A stretch of DNA of 64,000 nucleotides from DYJB01 sp963777165 (GTDB lineage Bacteria; Chloroflexota; Anaerolineae; Anaerolineales; E44-bin32). Shown in pieces: positions 54,965 to 63,578 of this stretch. Below the pieces are notes generated by a model, which was not told the origin of the DNA, ran no database searches, and was given only the letters and a program-made list of their open reading frames with translations. The position numbers were made by a program, and so were the translations under genes. The stretch is taken from NCBI GenBank assembly GCA_963777165.1, contig CAVZPO010000023.1:496001-560000 (forward strand). Direction: 5' to 3'. Each line of letters starts with the position of its first letter. The stretch's first letter is position 1.

Positions 54965-56361
54965 CCCCGCCCGACAGCACCACTGGCACATCGGCGAGCC
55001 TTTCCCTCTGGTCCAAGGTCATCTATGGGTTGGGCGAGTTCGGCCCATCGGTCGCCGGCGGAACCATCATCCCGTTCTACTACCTCTTCTTCCTGACCGA
55101 CGTCGCCGGCATACGCCCTGGGATTGCGGGCAGCTTGTTGCTGGTTGCCAGGCTGTGGGATGCCGTCAACGATCCGCTCGTTGGAGCGCTGTCCGACCGC
55201 ACGCGCACACGCCTTGGCCGGCGGCGGCCGTTCATGCTCGCCGGTGCCTTGCCCATGGCGGCCACCTACGTCCTGCTTTGGATCGTCCCTCCGGGGTTGT
55301 CCAGCGCCGCCCTGGCCCTGTACTACCTGGGGGCCTACTTCCTGTTCGACCTGTTCATGACCATCGTGACCGGCCCCTACTACGCCTTGATGCCCGAGCT
55401 CTCGTTGGACAGCGACGAGCGCACGTCGATCGTGACCTATCGCATGGCGACTTCGATCATCGCCGGGCTCGGTGCGGCCGTGGCGCTGCCGGTGGTCTTC
55501 AACGCCGCCCCCTCATTGCGCGTCGGGTTCGGCTGGGCGGCCGTCGGCGTCGGTATCTTGAGCGCCTTGCCCTTCCTGCTGATCGTGGCGCGGGTACGCG
55601 AGCGAGCAGATTTCCAAGCCCCTCCCCGGTTGGGTATCGGCCAATCGATCCGCAGCGTTCTCCGCAGCCGGCCCTTCTGGCTGGCCATGCTGGTGAACTG
55701 GCTTGCATGGCTGGCGATCGCAATCGTTGAAGCGGTCTTCGCCTACTACGTCGTCTACTGGGCCGGAATCCCGGAGGAAGACTCGGCCATCGTCCTGGCC
55801 GTCATCCTGGGGAGCGCCATCGTCTTCCTGCCCTTCGTCAACTGGATGGCGTCACGCCTGGAAAAGAAATGGGCCTTCGTCGTCGCCACACTGACCTGGG
55901 CGGTCACGCATGTCATCCTGTGGTTCGTCCCTCAGATGCAGGTCGTCCCGGTTTACCTGGTGGGCGTGCTCGCCGGGCTCGGCGTCTCGTCAGCGCATAT
56001 CCTGCCGACCTCGATGGCTGCGGATGTAATGGAGGTGATCGAGATCGACAGTGGCGAGCGCCAGGAAGGCGTGTTCGGCGGCGTCATGACCTTCCTGCAG
56101 AAACTCGGAACCTCGGTTGCCTTGCTGGTCATCGGCTGGGTCCTTGAGCTCACCGGCTACCAGGCCGGCGCGGCGACGCAGGGTGCCGCCACGTTGACCG
56201 GCTTGCGCATCCTGGTCAGCTGGGTGCCGGTCGTGCTCTTGCTCTTGGCAAGCCTGTGCGCTGCGGCGTTCCCCATCACCCGGCGTGTCCATCTGGGACT
56301 CGTGGCGCGGGCCGCGCAGGCCCGCGCTTCCCGGCTTGCGGAGCAGGCACCGGCGGATTGA
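54961..56361 (+). CDS. MFS transporter, GPH (glycoside-pentoside-hexuronide) family
   Basis: 466 residues, 12 helices. LWDAVNDPLVGALSDRTRTR, followed by LGRRRPFML, is the family's hallmark cytoplasmic loop, and LSLDSDERTSIVTYRM is the second. Usually sugar:cation symport, but some members export lipids. Coupled to the methyltransferase (ATGA). Confidence 0.9.
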   Translation: MTPPDSTTGTSASLSLWSKVIYGLGEFGPSVAGGTIIPFYYLFFLTDVAGIRPGIAGSLLLVARLWDAVNDPLVGALSDRTRTRLGRRRPFMLAGALPMAATYVLLWIVPPGLSSAALALYYLGAYFLFDLFMTIVTGPYYALMPELSLDSDERTSIVTYRMATSIIAGLGAAVALPVVFNAAPSLRVGFGWAAVGVGILSALPFLLIVARVRERADFQAPPRLGIGQSIRSVLRSRPFWLAMLVNWLAWLAIAIVEAVFAYYVVYWAGIPEEDSAIVLAVILGSAIVFLPFVNWMASRLEKKWAFVVATLTWAVTHVILWFVPQMQVVPVYLVGVLAGLGVSSAHILPTSMAADVMEVIEIDSGERQEGVFGGVMTFLQKLGTSVALLVIGWVLELTGYQAGAATQGAATLTGLRILVSWVPVVLLLLASLCAAAFPITRRVHLGLVARAAQARASRLAEQAPAD

Positions 56362-56396
56362 GCGACCCGGCAACGGAGAGTGGGAGGGCACCGAAG

Positions 56397-56837
56397 ATGG
56401 ACGACGGAGGGCCTGTCTGGATCCGCATCCTTTTCGGCATTGGATCGGCTCTGATGGGAGCGCTGATTCTCGGAGCCCTGGCCGGCGTGGTCCCCACCGA
56501 CGGAGGGGCGTTCGCGGCGCCCGCGGGCGTCATCCTGGCACTTGGCACGGGCTTGATCCTGTTTGCGGTCATGCTCTGGATCCCCCGCTCCACCCCGAGC
56601 GCGGTCAGGACGCTCCTCGGGGTGCTGCTCTTCCTGCTCGTGGCGGGCGTATGCAATTGGACCGCCTTCGCTCCCGGTGTCCGCTATACGAGCCAGACGA
56701 CCATCGGCTCCTGGACAACCAGCGGCGAGGATCCGGTGGGCGGCCGGATCGTCTTCGGGCTGGTGGCGTTGGCGATCGACGCCGTGCTGGCTTACGGCAT
56801 CTTCGAGGCGATTCGGCGCGCCCGGCGGCGCAGTTGA
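56397..56837 (+). CDS. small polytopic membrane protein
   Basis: 146 residues, ATG after GGGAGGG. Four hydrophobic segments (about 9-30, 37-58, 67-85, 117-137), charged C-terminus (RRARRRS). No recognised motif. Last plus-strand gene before the repeat/terminator region. Confidence 0.7.
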   Translation: MDDGGPVWIRILFGIGSALMGALILGALAGVVPTDGGAFAAPAGVILALGTGLILFAVMLWIPRSTPSAVRTLLGVLLFLLVAGVCNWTAFAPGVRYTSQTTIGSWTTSGEDPVGGRIVFGLVALAIDAVLAYGIFEAIRRARRRS

Positions 56838-56912
56838 GGGCAGCGTCAGCCTGAGTCGCGCATCCTGACTCGCCCCAGCCGGAAACCGCCACGATCGCCC
56901 TCGATATTCCCC

Positions 56913-56941
56913 GTAGGGGCGGGTTTGAAACCCGCCCCTAC
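56913..56941. repeat. family A palindrome, third core type
   Basis: 29-bp perfect palindrome around a single central base: ends GTAGGGGC/GCCCCTAC with core GGGTTTGAAACCC. Same ends as the copies at 42.9 kb, with a different core. Confidence 0.85.
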
Positions 56942-56979
56942 GAATCCTTGCGGCGCCACGAATCCATCGTTGATCGGAA

Positions 56980-57002
56980 GGGCCCGGCATGCCGTGCCCC
57001 TG
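56980..57002. repeat. family A palindrome, degenerate copy
   Basis: GGGCCCGGCATGCCGTGCCC with one arm mismatch relative to the 42458 copy. Confidence 0.55.
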
Positions 57003-57070
57003 CCGCCCCTGGCCGCGCCGCGATTCCTGCGGGTCGGCTCGCCGAACACGCATTGCGCTCGGCGAATCAA

Positions 57071-57096
57071 ACGGGCCTCCCTCGCGGGAGGCCCGT
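57071..57096 (-). terminator. fhs terminator
   Basis: Stem ACGGGCCTCCC and its complement around TCGC; on the minus strand it is followed by TTTGATT. Lies 25 bp after the fhs stop codon. Confidence 0.8.
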
Positions 57097-57120
57097 GGCC
57101 GTCGGTGGACGACGGCAGGA

Positions 57121-59124
57121 TCAGAACAGCCCGACCACCCGCTTGGTCTTCAGATCGACGTCGACGTCGTAGAAGACCGGCCGGGTCGGCAGCCCGGGCA
57201 TCGTGCGCATCTCGCCGAGCAGCGGGTACAGGAACCCGGCCCCGACCGAGGCGCGGATGTCACGGATGGGCACCTTGTAACCCTTGGGCACGCCCTTGAG
57301 GCTCGGGTCGTGGCTCAGGCTGAGGTGCGTCTTGGCCATGTTCATCGGGAGCTTATCGAAGCCGAGCCGGGTGTAGAGCTCGATCTTCTTCTCCGCCTCA
57401 GGCGAGTATTCCACGCCGTCGGCTCCGTAGATGTCCTTGCAGATCTTCTCGATCTTCTGCTTGATCGTCCACTCGAGCGGATAGAGGAACTGGAACTTGG
57501 TCGGCTTCTCGACAGCCTTGACCACCGCCTTGGCCAGCTCGACCGCGCCCTTGCCGCCGTCCATCCAGTGCGTGCAGACCACGGCGTCCTCGGCACCGGC
57601 TTCCTTGGCCGCCTTGCGCACCATCTCGACCTCGGCGGGAGTGTCGCTGGCGAAGGAATTGACCGCCACGACGACGTTCACGCCGAAGCGCAGCGCATTC
57701 TTGATGTGGTGCTGCAGGTTGCCCAGGCCCTTCTTGAGCAGCTCGAGGTTCTCGTCGGTGTACGCCTGGTCGAGGGGCTTGCCGGCCACGACCTTCGGGC
57801 CGCCGCCGTGCATCTTGAGAGCACGCACCGTCGCCACCAGGACAACACACTGCGGGACTAGCCCGGAGTAGCGGCACTTGATGTCGAAGAATTTCTCCAT
57901 GCCGATATCGGCGCCGAACCCGGACTCGGTGACGACGTAATCGGCCAGCTTGAGTGCGATGCGGTCGGCGATGATCGAGCTGTTGCCGTGGGCGATATTG
58001 GCGAACGGGCCGGCGTGGACGAAGACCGGCGTGCCCTCAAGCGACTGCATCAGTGTCGGCAGGATGGCGTCCTTCATCAGGACCGTCAGTGCGCCGGCGG
58101 CGCCCAGGTCTTCGGCGGTAACTGCTTCCCCGGCCTTGCTGGTGCCGATGACGATGCGGCCCAACCGCTCGCGCAGGTCGGCCAGGTCCGTGGTCAGCGC
58201 CAGGATGGCCATGATCTCGCTGGCGACGGTGATATCGAACCCCGTTTCGCGGGTCTTGCCCTTTTCCTCGGGCCCCAGGCCGATGGTGATGCGGCGCAGG
58301 AACCGGTCGTTCGTGTCGACGACGCGCTGCCAGGTGATGCTGGCCGGGTCGATGTCCAGGCGGGCGAAGCGCTTGCGCTCTTCGATCGTCAACGTTTCAG
58401 GATCGGTCTTGGAGATGCCCAGCTTCTTCAAGCGGCGGAGCATCGACGGAGAGAAACGGCGCTTGCCCTGCTTGTTTTTCGGGCACAGGGCGTTGAACAG
58501 CTTCTCGTCGTCCTGCTCGGCCTCGTGAAACATGCGGGCATCGATGGCGGCGGCCAACAGATTGTTGGCGGCGGTGATGGCGTGGATGTCGCCGGTCAGG
58601 TGGAGATTGAAGTCCTCCATCGGGATGACCTGGCTGTAACCGCCGCCGGCCGCCCCGCCCTTGATCCCGAACGTCGGGCCCTGGCTGGGCTGGCGGATGC
58701 ACGTGAAAACGCGCTTGCCCAGATGCGCCCCCAGCGCCTGGCTGAGCCCCATCATGGTCGTGCTCTTCCCCTCACCCAGGGGCGTCGGGGTGATGGCGGT
58801 GACATCGATATATCGGCCGTTCTTCCGGCCCTTGAGACGATCCAAGATCTCGAGGCGCACTTTCGCCTTGGATTCGCCATGCAGCTCGAGTTCTGCGAGC
58901 CGGATGCCCACTTCCTGGGCGATCAACGTCACCGGCTTCGGCGTGACGGCCTGGGCGATGTCGATGTCCGACGGCACTGGCCGGAGCAGCTTGAGCTTGA
59001 TCGGCTTGTAGGGCAGCTTGACCACCTTCGGGGTGGCCTTCTTGGCCGCAGGTCGGGCTGCCTTCTTGGGCTTGACCGCTCTTGACTTCGGCTTTGGCTT
59101 GGTCTTGATTGGCATGTCGCTCAT
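57121..59124 (-). CDS. fhs: formate-tetrahydrofolate ligase, long form with basic N-terminal extension
   Basis: 667 residues, longer than the usual ~556 of bacterial Fhs. Makes 10-formyl-THF from formate, ATP and THF, the methyl-branch step of Wood-Ljungdahl. P-loop TPTPLGEGKSTTMMGL; FTCIRQPSQGPTFGIKGGAA; HAGPFANIAHGNSS. The extra segments (NALCPKNKQGKRRFSPSMLR and SITWQRVVDTNDRFLRR) and the C-terminus match the eukaryotic/plant-like long clade. The first ~45 residues are Lys/Ala/Pro-rich (KPKPKSRAVKPKKAARPA), resembling histone-H1-like tails. Opposite strand to the Hdr cluster. Confidence 0.95.
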   Translation of the reverse strand: MSDMPIKTKPKPKSRAVKPKKAARPAAKKATPKVVKLPYKPIKLKLLRPVPSDIDIAQAVTPKPVTLIAQEVGIRLAELELHGESKAKVRLEILDRLKGRKNGRYIDVTAITPTPLGEGKSTTMMGLSQALGAHLGKRVFTCIRQPSQGPTFGIKGGAAGGGYSQVIPMEDFNLHLTGDIHAITAANNLLAAAIDARMFHEAEQDDEKLFNALCPKNKQGKRRFSPSMLRRLKKLGISKTDPETLTIEERKRFARLDIDPASITWQRVVDTNDRFLRRITIGLGPEEKGKTRETGFDITVASEIMAILALTTDLADLRERLGRIVIGTSKAGEAVTAEDLGAAGALTVLMKDAILPTLMQSLEGTPVFVHAGPFANIAHGNSSIIADRIALKLADYVVTESGFGADIGMEKFFDIKCRYSGLVPQCVVLVATVRALKMHGGGPKVVAGKPLDQAYTDENLELLKKGLGNLQHHIKNALRFGVNVVVAVNSFASDTPAEVEMVRKAAKEAGAEDAVVCTHWMDGGKGAVELAKAVVKAVEKPTKFQFLYPLEWTIKQKIEKICKDIYGADGVEYSPEAEKKIELYTRLGFDKLPMNMAKTHLSLSHDPSLKGVPKGYKVPIRDIRASVGAGFLYPLLGEMRTMPGLPTRPVFYDVDVDLKTKRVVGLF

Positions 59125-59526
59125 CTCCTCATCGTGAACGCAGGCGCGATCGGCCTGTCATGGGCCATGGGTAAGTTTGGGGTCAGTCGGCGCCGAAGGC
59201 AAGCGCCAACCTTCCGCCCACCCGCCACCATCCATCACCTCTCTGACATTCTTCCCGCGGCGGCGGGAATTCCATCACTGCGCCGGAATTGACCTGACAG
59301 TGGATACTAGAGACAAATTGGTATATGCTGGTATGTGAAAACCATCACATAACATCGGTAGCATTCTCCGGCCGAGCCGAGCCGGGAAGATCGAGTTCTT
59401 GCGCGCACATCCAATCCCTAAGGCTTGCCTATGCCTTGTCAACCGGACAGGCTGCTCTGGACCTCGCGCCCACACGACCGATCTGCGGCCGGTGGGTGTG
59501 AGGTCTCTTGATTCCCGAGGTGCCGC
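59125..59526. other. divergent regulatory region between fhs and hdrC
   Basis: 400 bp with no gene. Holds a perfect TGTGA-N6-TCACA site (listed) and AT-rich stretches (59320-59355), unusual in this GC-rich window. TTGACC at 59289-59294 is a possible -35 without a good -10 at the right distance. Confidence 0.6.
59332..59351. promoter_or_regulatory. CRP/FNR-type operator
   Basis: TATGTGA-AAACCA-TCACATA: perfect 7-bp inverted arms with a 6-bp spacer, containing the exact CRP half-sites TGTGA and TCACA. Located about 180 bp upstream of hdrC and 210 bp upstream of fhs. A Crp/Fnr-family regulator probably controls one or both units. Confidence 0.6.
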
Positions 59527-60087
59527 ATGCATCGTAAGTCAGCCAATCCGTTCCTGGAGGAGGTCATCTCCGCCGCCCCCGGAGGCGAGGCCTTGCGCAC
59601 GTGCCTGCAGTGCGGCACGTGCGGCGGCTCCTGCCCCTCCGGCGCGGACATGGACCACACGCCCCGCGCCCTGTTCGCCATGATCAACAGCGGGATGCGG
59701 GAGGAGGTCCTGCGCAGCAACACGCCGTGGTACTGCGTGTCGTGTTACTACTGCACCTCCCGCTGCCCCAAGGAAATCCCCATCACGGAAATCATGTACT
59801 CCTTGAAGCGGCTGGCGGTGCGCGACGGACTGTACGACGACTCCACCGCTCCGGATTTCTCGAAGACCTTCATCCACTGGGTGGAGGAGTACGGGCGGTC
59901 CTTTGAACTCGGCCTGATGGGTGTGCACATGATCCGCCACAACCCCTTCGGCGCGTTCAAGATCATGGACATGGGCGTGGGCATGGTCACCAAAGGCCGC
60001 ATGGGCTTCACCCCGACGCGCATCCGCGCGTTGGACGGCCTGAAGCGCATCCTGGCCAAGGCCAAGGAGCTGGAGGCGCAGGCATGA
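59527..60087 (+). CDS. hdrC: heterodisulfide reductase subunit C-like protein
   Basis: 186 residues. Two [4Fe-4S] motifs: CLQCGTCGGSCP (Cys26, 29, 32, 36) and CVSCYYCTSRCP (Cys70, 73, 76, 80). Transfers electrons between HdrA and HdrB. Soluble. Its stop overlaps the hdrB ATG (ATGA). Confidence 0.93.
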   Translation: MHRKSANPFLEEVISAAPGGEALRTCLQCGTCGGSCPSGADMDHTPRALFAMINSGMREEVLRSNTPWYCVSCYYCTSRCPKEIPITEIMYSLKRLAVRDGLYDDSTAPDFSKTFIHWVEEYGRSFELGLMGVHMIRHNPFGAFKIMDMGVGMVTKGRMGFTPTRIRALDGLKRILAKAKELEAQA

Positions 60088-61049
60088 AGTACACCTATTT
60101 CCCGGGCTGCTCCCTCGAGAAGAACGCGGCGGCTTATGACGTCTCGACCCGGGCCGTCGCCGAGCGAGTGGGCATGGAGCTGGAAGAGGTCGAGGACTGG
60201 AACTGCTGCGGCGCCACTGAATACGTCTCCCTCAATCTGACCGCAGCCTACAGCCTGATCGCCCGCAATCTGGCCCAGGCGACGAAGAACGCGGGGGTCG
60301 ACCAGGTGGTGGCGCCGTGCAGCGCCTGCTACCTAAACTTGCGCAAGTGCGACAAGGTGCTCGGCCAGGACGCCAAACTCGCCGATCGCGTCGGCAAGGC
60401 GTTGGCGGCCGGCGGCCTGAGCTACAAGCCGGGCAGCCTGCACGTCCGCCATTTGCTGGATGTGATCTTCGAAGACGTCGGGTTGGACGCCCTGGCGGCC
60501 AAGGTCACTCGCCCCCTGAGCGGGCTGCGCGTGGCGCCCTACTACGGCTGCATGATCGTCCGCCCCGGCTTCCACAATGGAGATCAGGACCCCGAGTACC
60601 CCACCAGCCTGGACAAAATCCTCAAGGCGCTGGGGGCAGAGGTCGTCGACTACCCGATGAAGGCGCACTGCTGCGGCGGCCACATGACCCAGATCAGTGA
60701 GGCCACCGGGTTCGAGATGATCCGGCGTCTGATCAAAGGCGCGGACGACTACCAGACCGACGTGATCGTCACGCTCTGCCCGATGTGCCAGTTGAACCTG
60801 GACGGGTTCCAGGGCGCGATGAATCGCCACTTCAGCACCAACTACCACATCCCCGTCCTGTACTTCACCCAGATGATCGGGCTGGCCATGGGGATGGCGC
60901 CCAAGGAGCTGGGGATCGGGGACGAGATCGTCTCGGCCGCCAAGGCTCTCACCAAGATCGGTACGGCCGTCGAGCCGGAGCCTGCCGGACCGCCCAAGCG
61001 GAAGAAGGACGACAAATCCCTGCCGATGCCCAGCCGGGTGGAGGGGTAG
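60084..61049 (+). CDS. hdrB: heterodisulfide reductase subunit B-like protein
   Basis: 321 residues. Two CCG domains: WNCCGATE with CSACY, and HCCGGHM with CPMC, which bind the non-cubane cluster pair that reduces disulfides. MKYTYFPGCSLEKNAAAYD is the typical start. In bacteria the disulfide substrate is uncertain. A charged C-terminal tail follows. Two bases before hdrA. Confidence 0.94.
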   Translation: MKYTYFPGCSLEKNAAAYDVSTRAVAERVGMELEEVEDWNCCGATEYVSLNLTAAYSLIARNLAQATKNAGVDQVVAPCSACYLNLRKCDKVLGQDAKLADRVGKALAAGGLSYKPGSLHVRHLLDVIFEDVGLDALAAKVTRPLSGLRVAPYYGCMIVRPGFHNGDQDPEYPTSLDKILKALGAEVVDYPMKAHCCGGHMTQISEATGFEMIRRLIKGADDYQTDVIVTLCPMCQLNLDGFQGAMNRHFSTNYHIPVLYFTQMIGLAMGMAPKELGIGDEIVSAAKALTKIGTAVEPEPAGPPKRKKDDKSLPMPSRVEG

Positions 61050-61051
61050 CA

Positions 61052-63068
61052 ATGAGCGAGAAAGTCGGGGTTTACATCTGTCACTGCGGCAGCAACATCG
61101 CCGGGACGGTCGACGTCGTCGAGGTCGCCAGATTCGCCGGCGAGCTGCCGGGCGTGACCGTGGCGCGGGAGTACAAGTTCATGTGCTCGTCGCTCGGCCA
61201 GGAGTTGGTGGCCGAGGACATCAAGAAGCACGGGCTGACGCGCGTTGTAGTCGGCGCGTGCTCTCCTCACCTGCATGAGAAGACCTTCCGGCGCGCCGTC
61301 GCCACCGCCGGCATGAACCCGTATCTGATGCAGATGGCGAGCCTGCGCGAGCAGGTCTCGTGGGTGACCGAGGACAAAGCGCTGGCGCTCGAAAAGGCCA
61401 AGGCGTTGATCTCAGGCGCTGTGCGCCGCGTCCAGCTGCAGGAGGAGCTCGAGCCGACGCCCGTACCGGTCAACCCCAACACATTGGTCGTGGGCGGCGG
61501 CATCGCCGGCATCCAGTCGGCCCTCGAGCTGGCCGACGCCGGGTACCCGGTATTCATGGTCGAGCGCGAGCCGTCCATCGGCGGCCATATGGCGCAGTTC
61601 GACAAGACCTTCCCCACCCTGGACTGCTCGGCCTGCATCCTGACGCCCAAGATGTCGGACGTCGGGACGCACGACAAGATCACGCTGCTGAGCTATGCCG
61701 AGGTCGAGGAGGTCACGGGCTTCGTCGGCAACTTCCACGTCCGCATCCGCAAGCGGGCGCGCGGCGTGGATGAGAAGGACTGCACCGGCTGCGGGATCTG
61801 CATCGAGAAGTGCCCGCGCAAGGTCGTCGACGAGGTCTTCGAGGCCGGAATGGGCTACCGCAAGGCGATCTACCGCCCCTTCCCGCAGGCCGTACCGAAG
61901 TTCCCGGTGATCGACCGCGACAACTGCACCTTCTACGAACGCGGGACCTGCAAGGCGTGCGAGAAGTTCTGCCCGACGAACGCCATCCGCTTCGACCAGG
62001 AGGATACGTTCCTCGATCTGGATGTCGGCAACATCGTCCTGGCCACCGGCTGGGACCTGTTCGACGCCCGGCGCCTCTCGCAGTTCGGCTATGGACGGCT
62101 GGCGAACGTCTTCACCAACCTGGAGTTCGAACGATTGTGCAACGCCGCCGGCCCGACGGACGGCAAGATCGTGCTGCGCGACGGGGTGACCGAGCCCAAG
62201 TCGATCGCCCTGGTCCACTGCGTCGGCAGCCGCGACAAGCAGACCAACCCGCAGTGCTCGGCGGTGTGCTGCATGGCTGCGCTCAAGTTCGGGCACCTGG
62301 TGATGGAAAAGACCCAGGCCGAGGTGACGAGCTTCTACATCGACATCCGGGCTCCGCATCAAGAACTACGAGGAGTTCTACGACCGACTGCAGGATGAGG
62401 GCATGCGTTTCATCCGAGGCCGGGTGGCCGAGGTGACCGACGCCGCCCGACGGCCGGAGGAAGAGGGCAAGCTGATCGTCCAGGTCGAGGACACGCTGGT
62501 CGGCAAGCAGCGCCGGCTGCCCTTCGATATGGTCGTTCTGATGTCGGGCCTGCAGCCGCGGGCCGACGCCAAGGAAGTCGGCCTGCGCTTCGGGATCTCG
62601 TGCTCGATGGACGGCTGGTTCACCGAGCGCCACCCGAAGCTCGACCCGGTGGCGACGATGACCGACGGGATCTTCATCGCCGGCGTCTGTCAGGGGCCGA
62701 AGGACATCCCCGACTCGGTCGCCCAGGGAGCGGCGGCGGCCTCGCGCATCCAGGGCATGATCGCCAAGGGCACGGTGATGATCGAGCCCGTGGTGGCCAC
62801 GATCCACGAGGAGCACTGCTCCGGGTGCCGCATCTGCAACAACCTGTGCCCGTACAACGCCATCGAGTTCCTGGCCGAGAAAGGCGTCAGCTACATCAAC
62901 GCCGCGTTGTGTAAGGGCTGCGGCACGTGCGTGGCCGCCTGCCCGGCGCAGGCCATCAGCGGCGCCCACTTCAGCAACCAGCAGATCACGGCCGAGCTCG
63001 AGGGGCTGCTGTATGACGCGGTGAGCGGCAACGGCGGAGCGCTGAAGCCCGTGGCCGTGCCGGCCTAG
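61052..63068 (+). CDS. hdrA: heterodisulfide reductase subunit A, one frameshift
   Basis: 671 residues after removal of one base. FAD-binding LVVGGGIAGIQSALELADAG, PTLDCSACILTPKM, ferredoxin motifs CTGCGICIEKCP and CKACEKFCP, and in the second frame C-terminal CSGCRICNNLCP and CKGCGTCVAACP. The flavin bifurcates electrons between ferredoxin and the disulfide. The frame breaks at about 62354-62366: YIDIRAP in the first, KNYEEFYDRLQDEGMRF in the second. Elsewhere intact. Confidence 0.93.
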
Positions 63069-63080
63069 CGGAGGAAGCCC

Positions 63081-63578
63081 ATGACTGACGAACGCTTCGA
63101 GCCCAAGATCATCGCCTTCCTGTGCAACTGGTGCTCCTACCGCGCGGCCGACCTGGCGGGCACGGCGCGCATGAAGTATCAGCCCAACATCCGGACGATC
63201 CGCGTCATGTGCAGCGGCCGCGTCGACCCGTCCTTCATCCTCAAGGCCTACTCCCTGGGGGCGGACGGCGTGATGATCGCCGGCTGCCATCCGGGGGAGT
63301 GCCACTACCTGGAGCAGAACTACAAGGCCATGCGGCGCTACGAGATGCTGCGCCACACCCTGCTGGCCATGGGGGTGGAGGATCACCGCCTGCGGCTGCA
63401 GTGGGCCTCCGCCGCCGAAGGCAACGTACTGGCGGCGGCGATCAACGAGATGATCGAGCAGGTGCGCGCCCTGGGGCCGATGAACTGGCCGCGCTTCTGG
63501 AGCGAGAACGGCGGCCACCAGGAGGCCATCGCCCGCCTGCCCCACGAGCACGCCGAAGCCATGGAGGTGTCCGCATGA
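63081..63578 (+). CDS. mvhD: hydrogenase iron-sulfur subunit MvhD
   Basis: 165 residues. FLCNWCSYRAADLAGTARMK, VMCSGRVDPSFILKA and GCHPGECHYLEQN are the MvhD [2Fe-2S] motifs. Links hydrogenase to HdrA. Starts after GGAGG; overlaps the next gene by 4 bp. Confidence 0.95.
   Translation: MTDERFEPKIIAFLCNWCSYRAADLAGTARMKYQPNIRTIRVMCSGRVDPSFILKAYSLGADGVMIAGCHPGECHYLEQNYKAMRRYEMLRHTLLAMGVEDHRLRLQWASAAEGNVLAAAINEMIEQVRALGPMNWPRFWSENGGHQEAIARLPHEHAEAMEVSA

Larger units (their letters stand above)
56838..57120. other. intergenic region with family A repeats and a terminator
   Basis: About 280 bp between convergent genes. Contains a perfect GTAGGGGC palindrome, a decayed second copy at about 56980-57002, and the fhs terminator. 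No gene seen. Confidence 0.7.
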
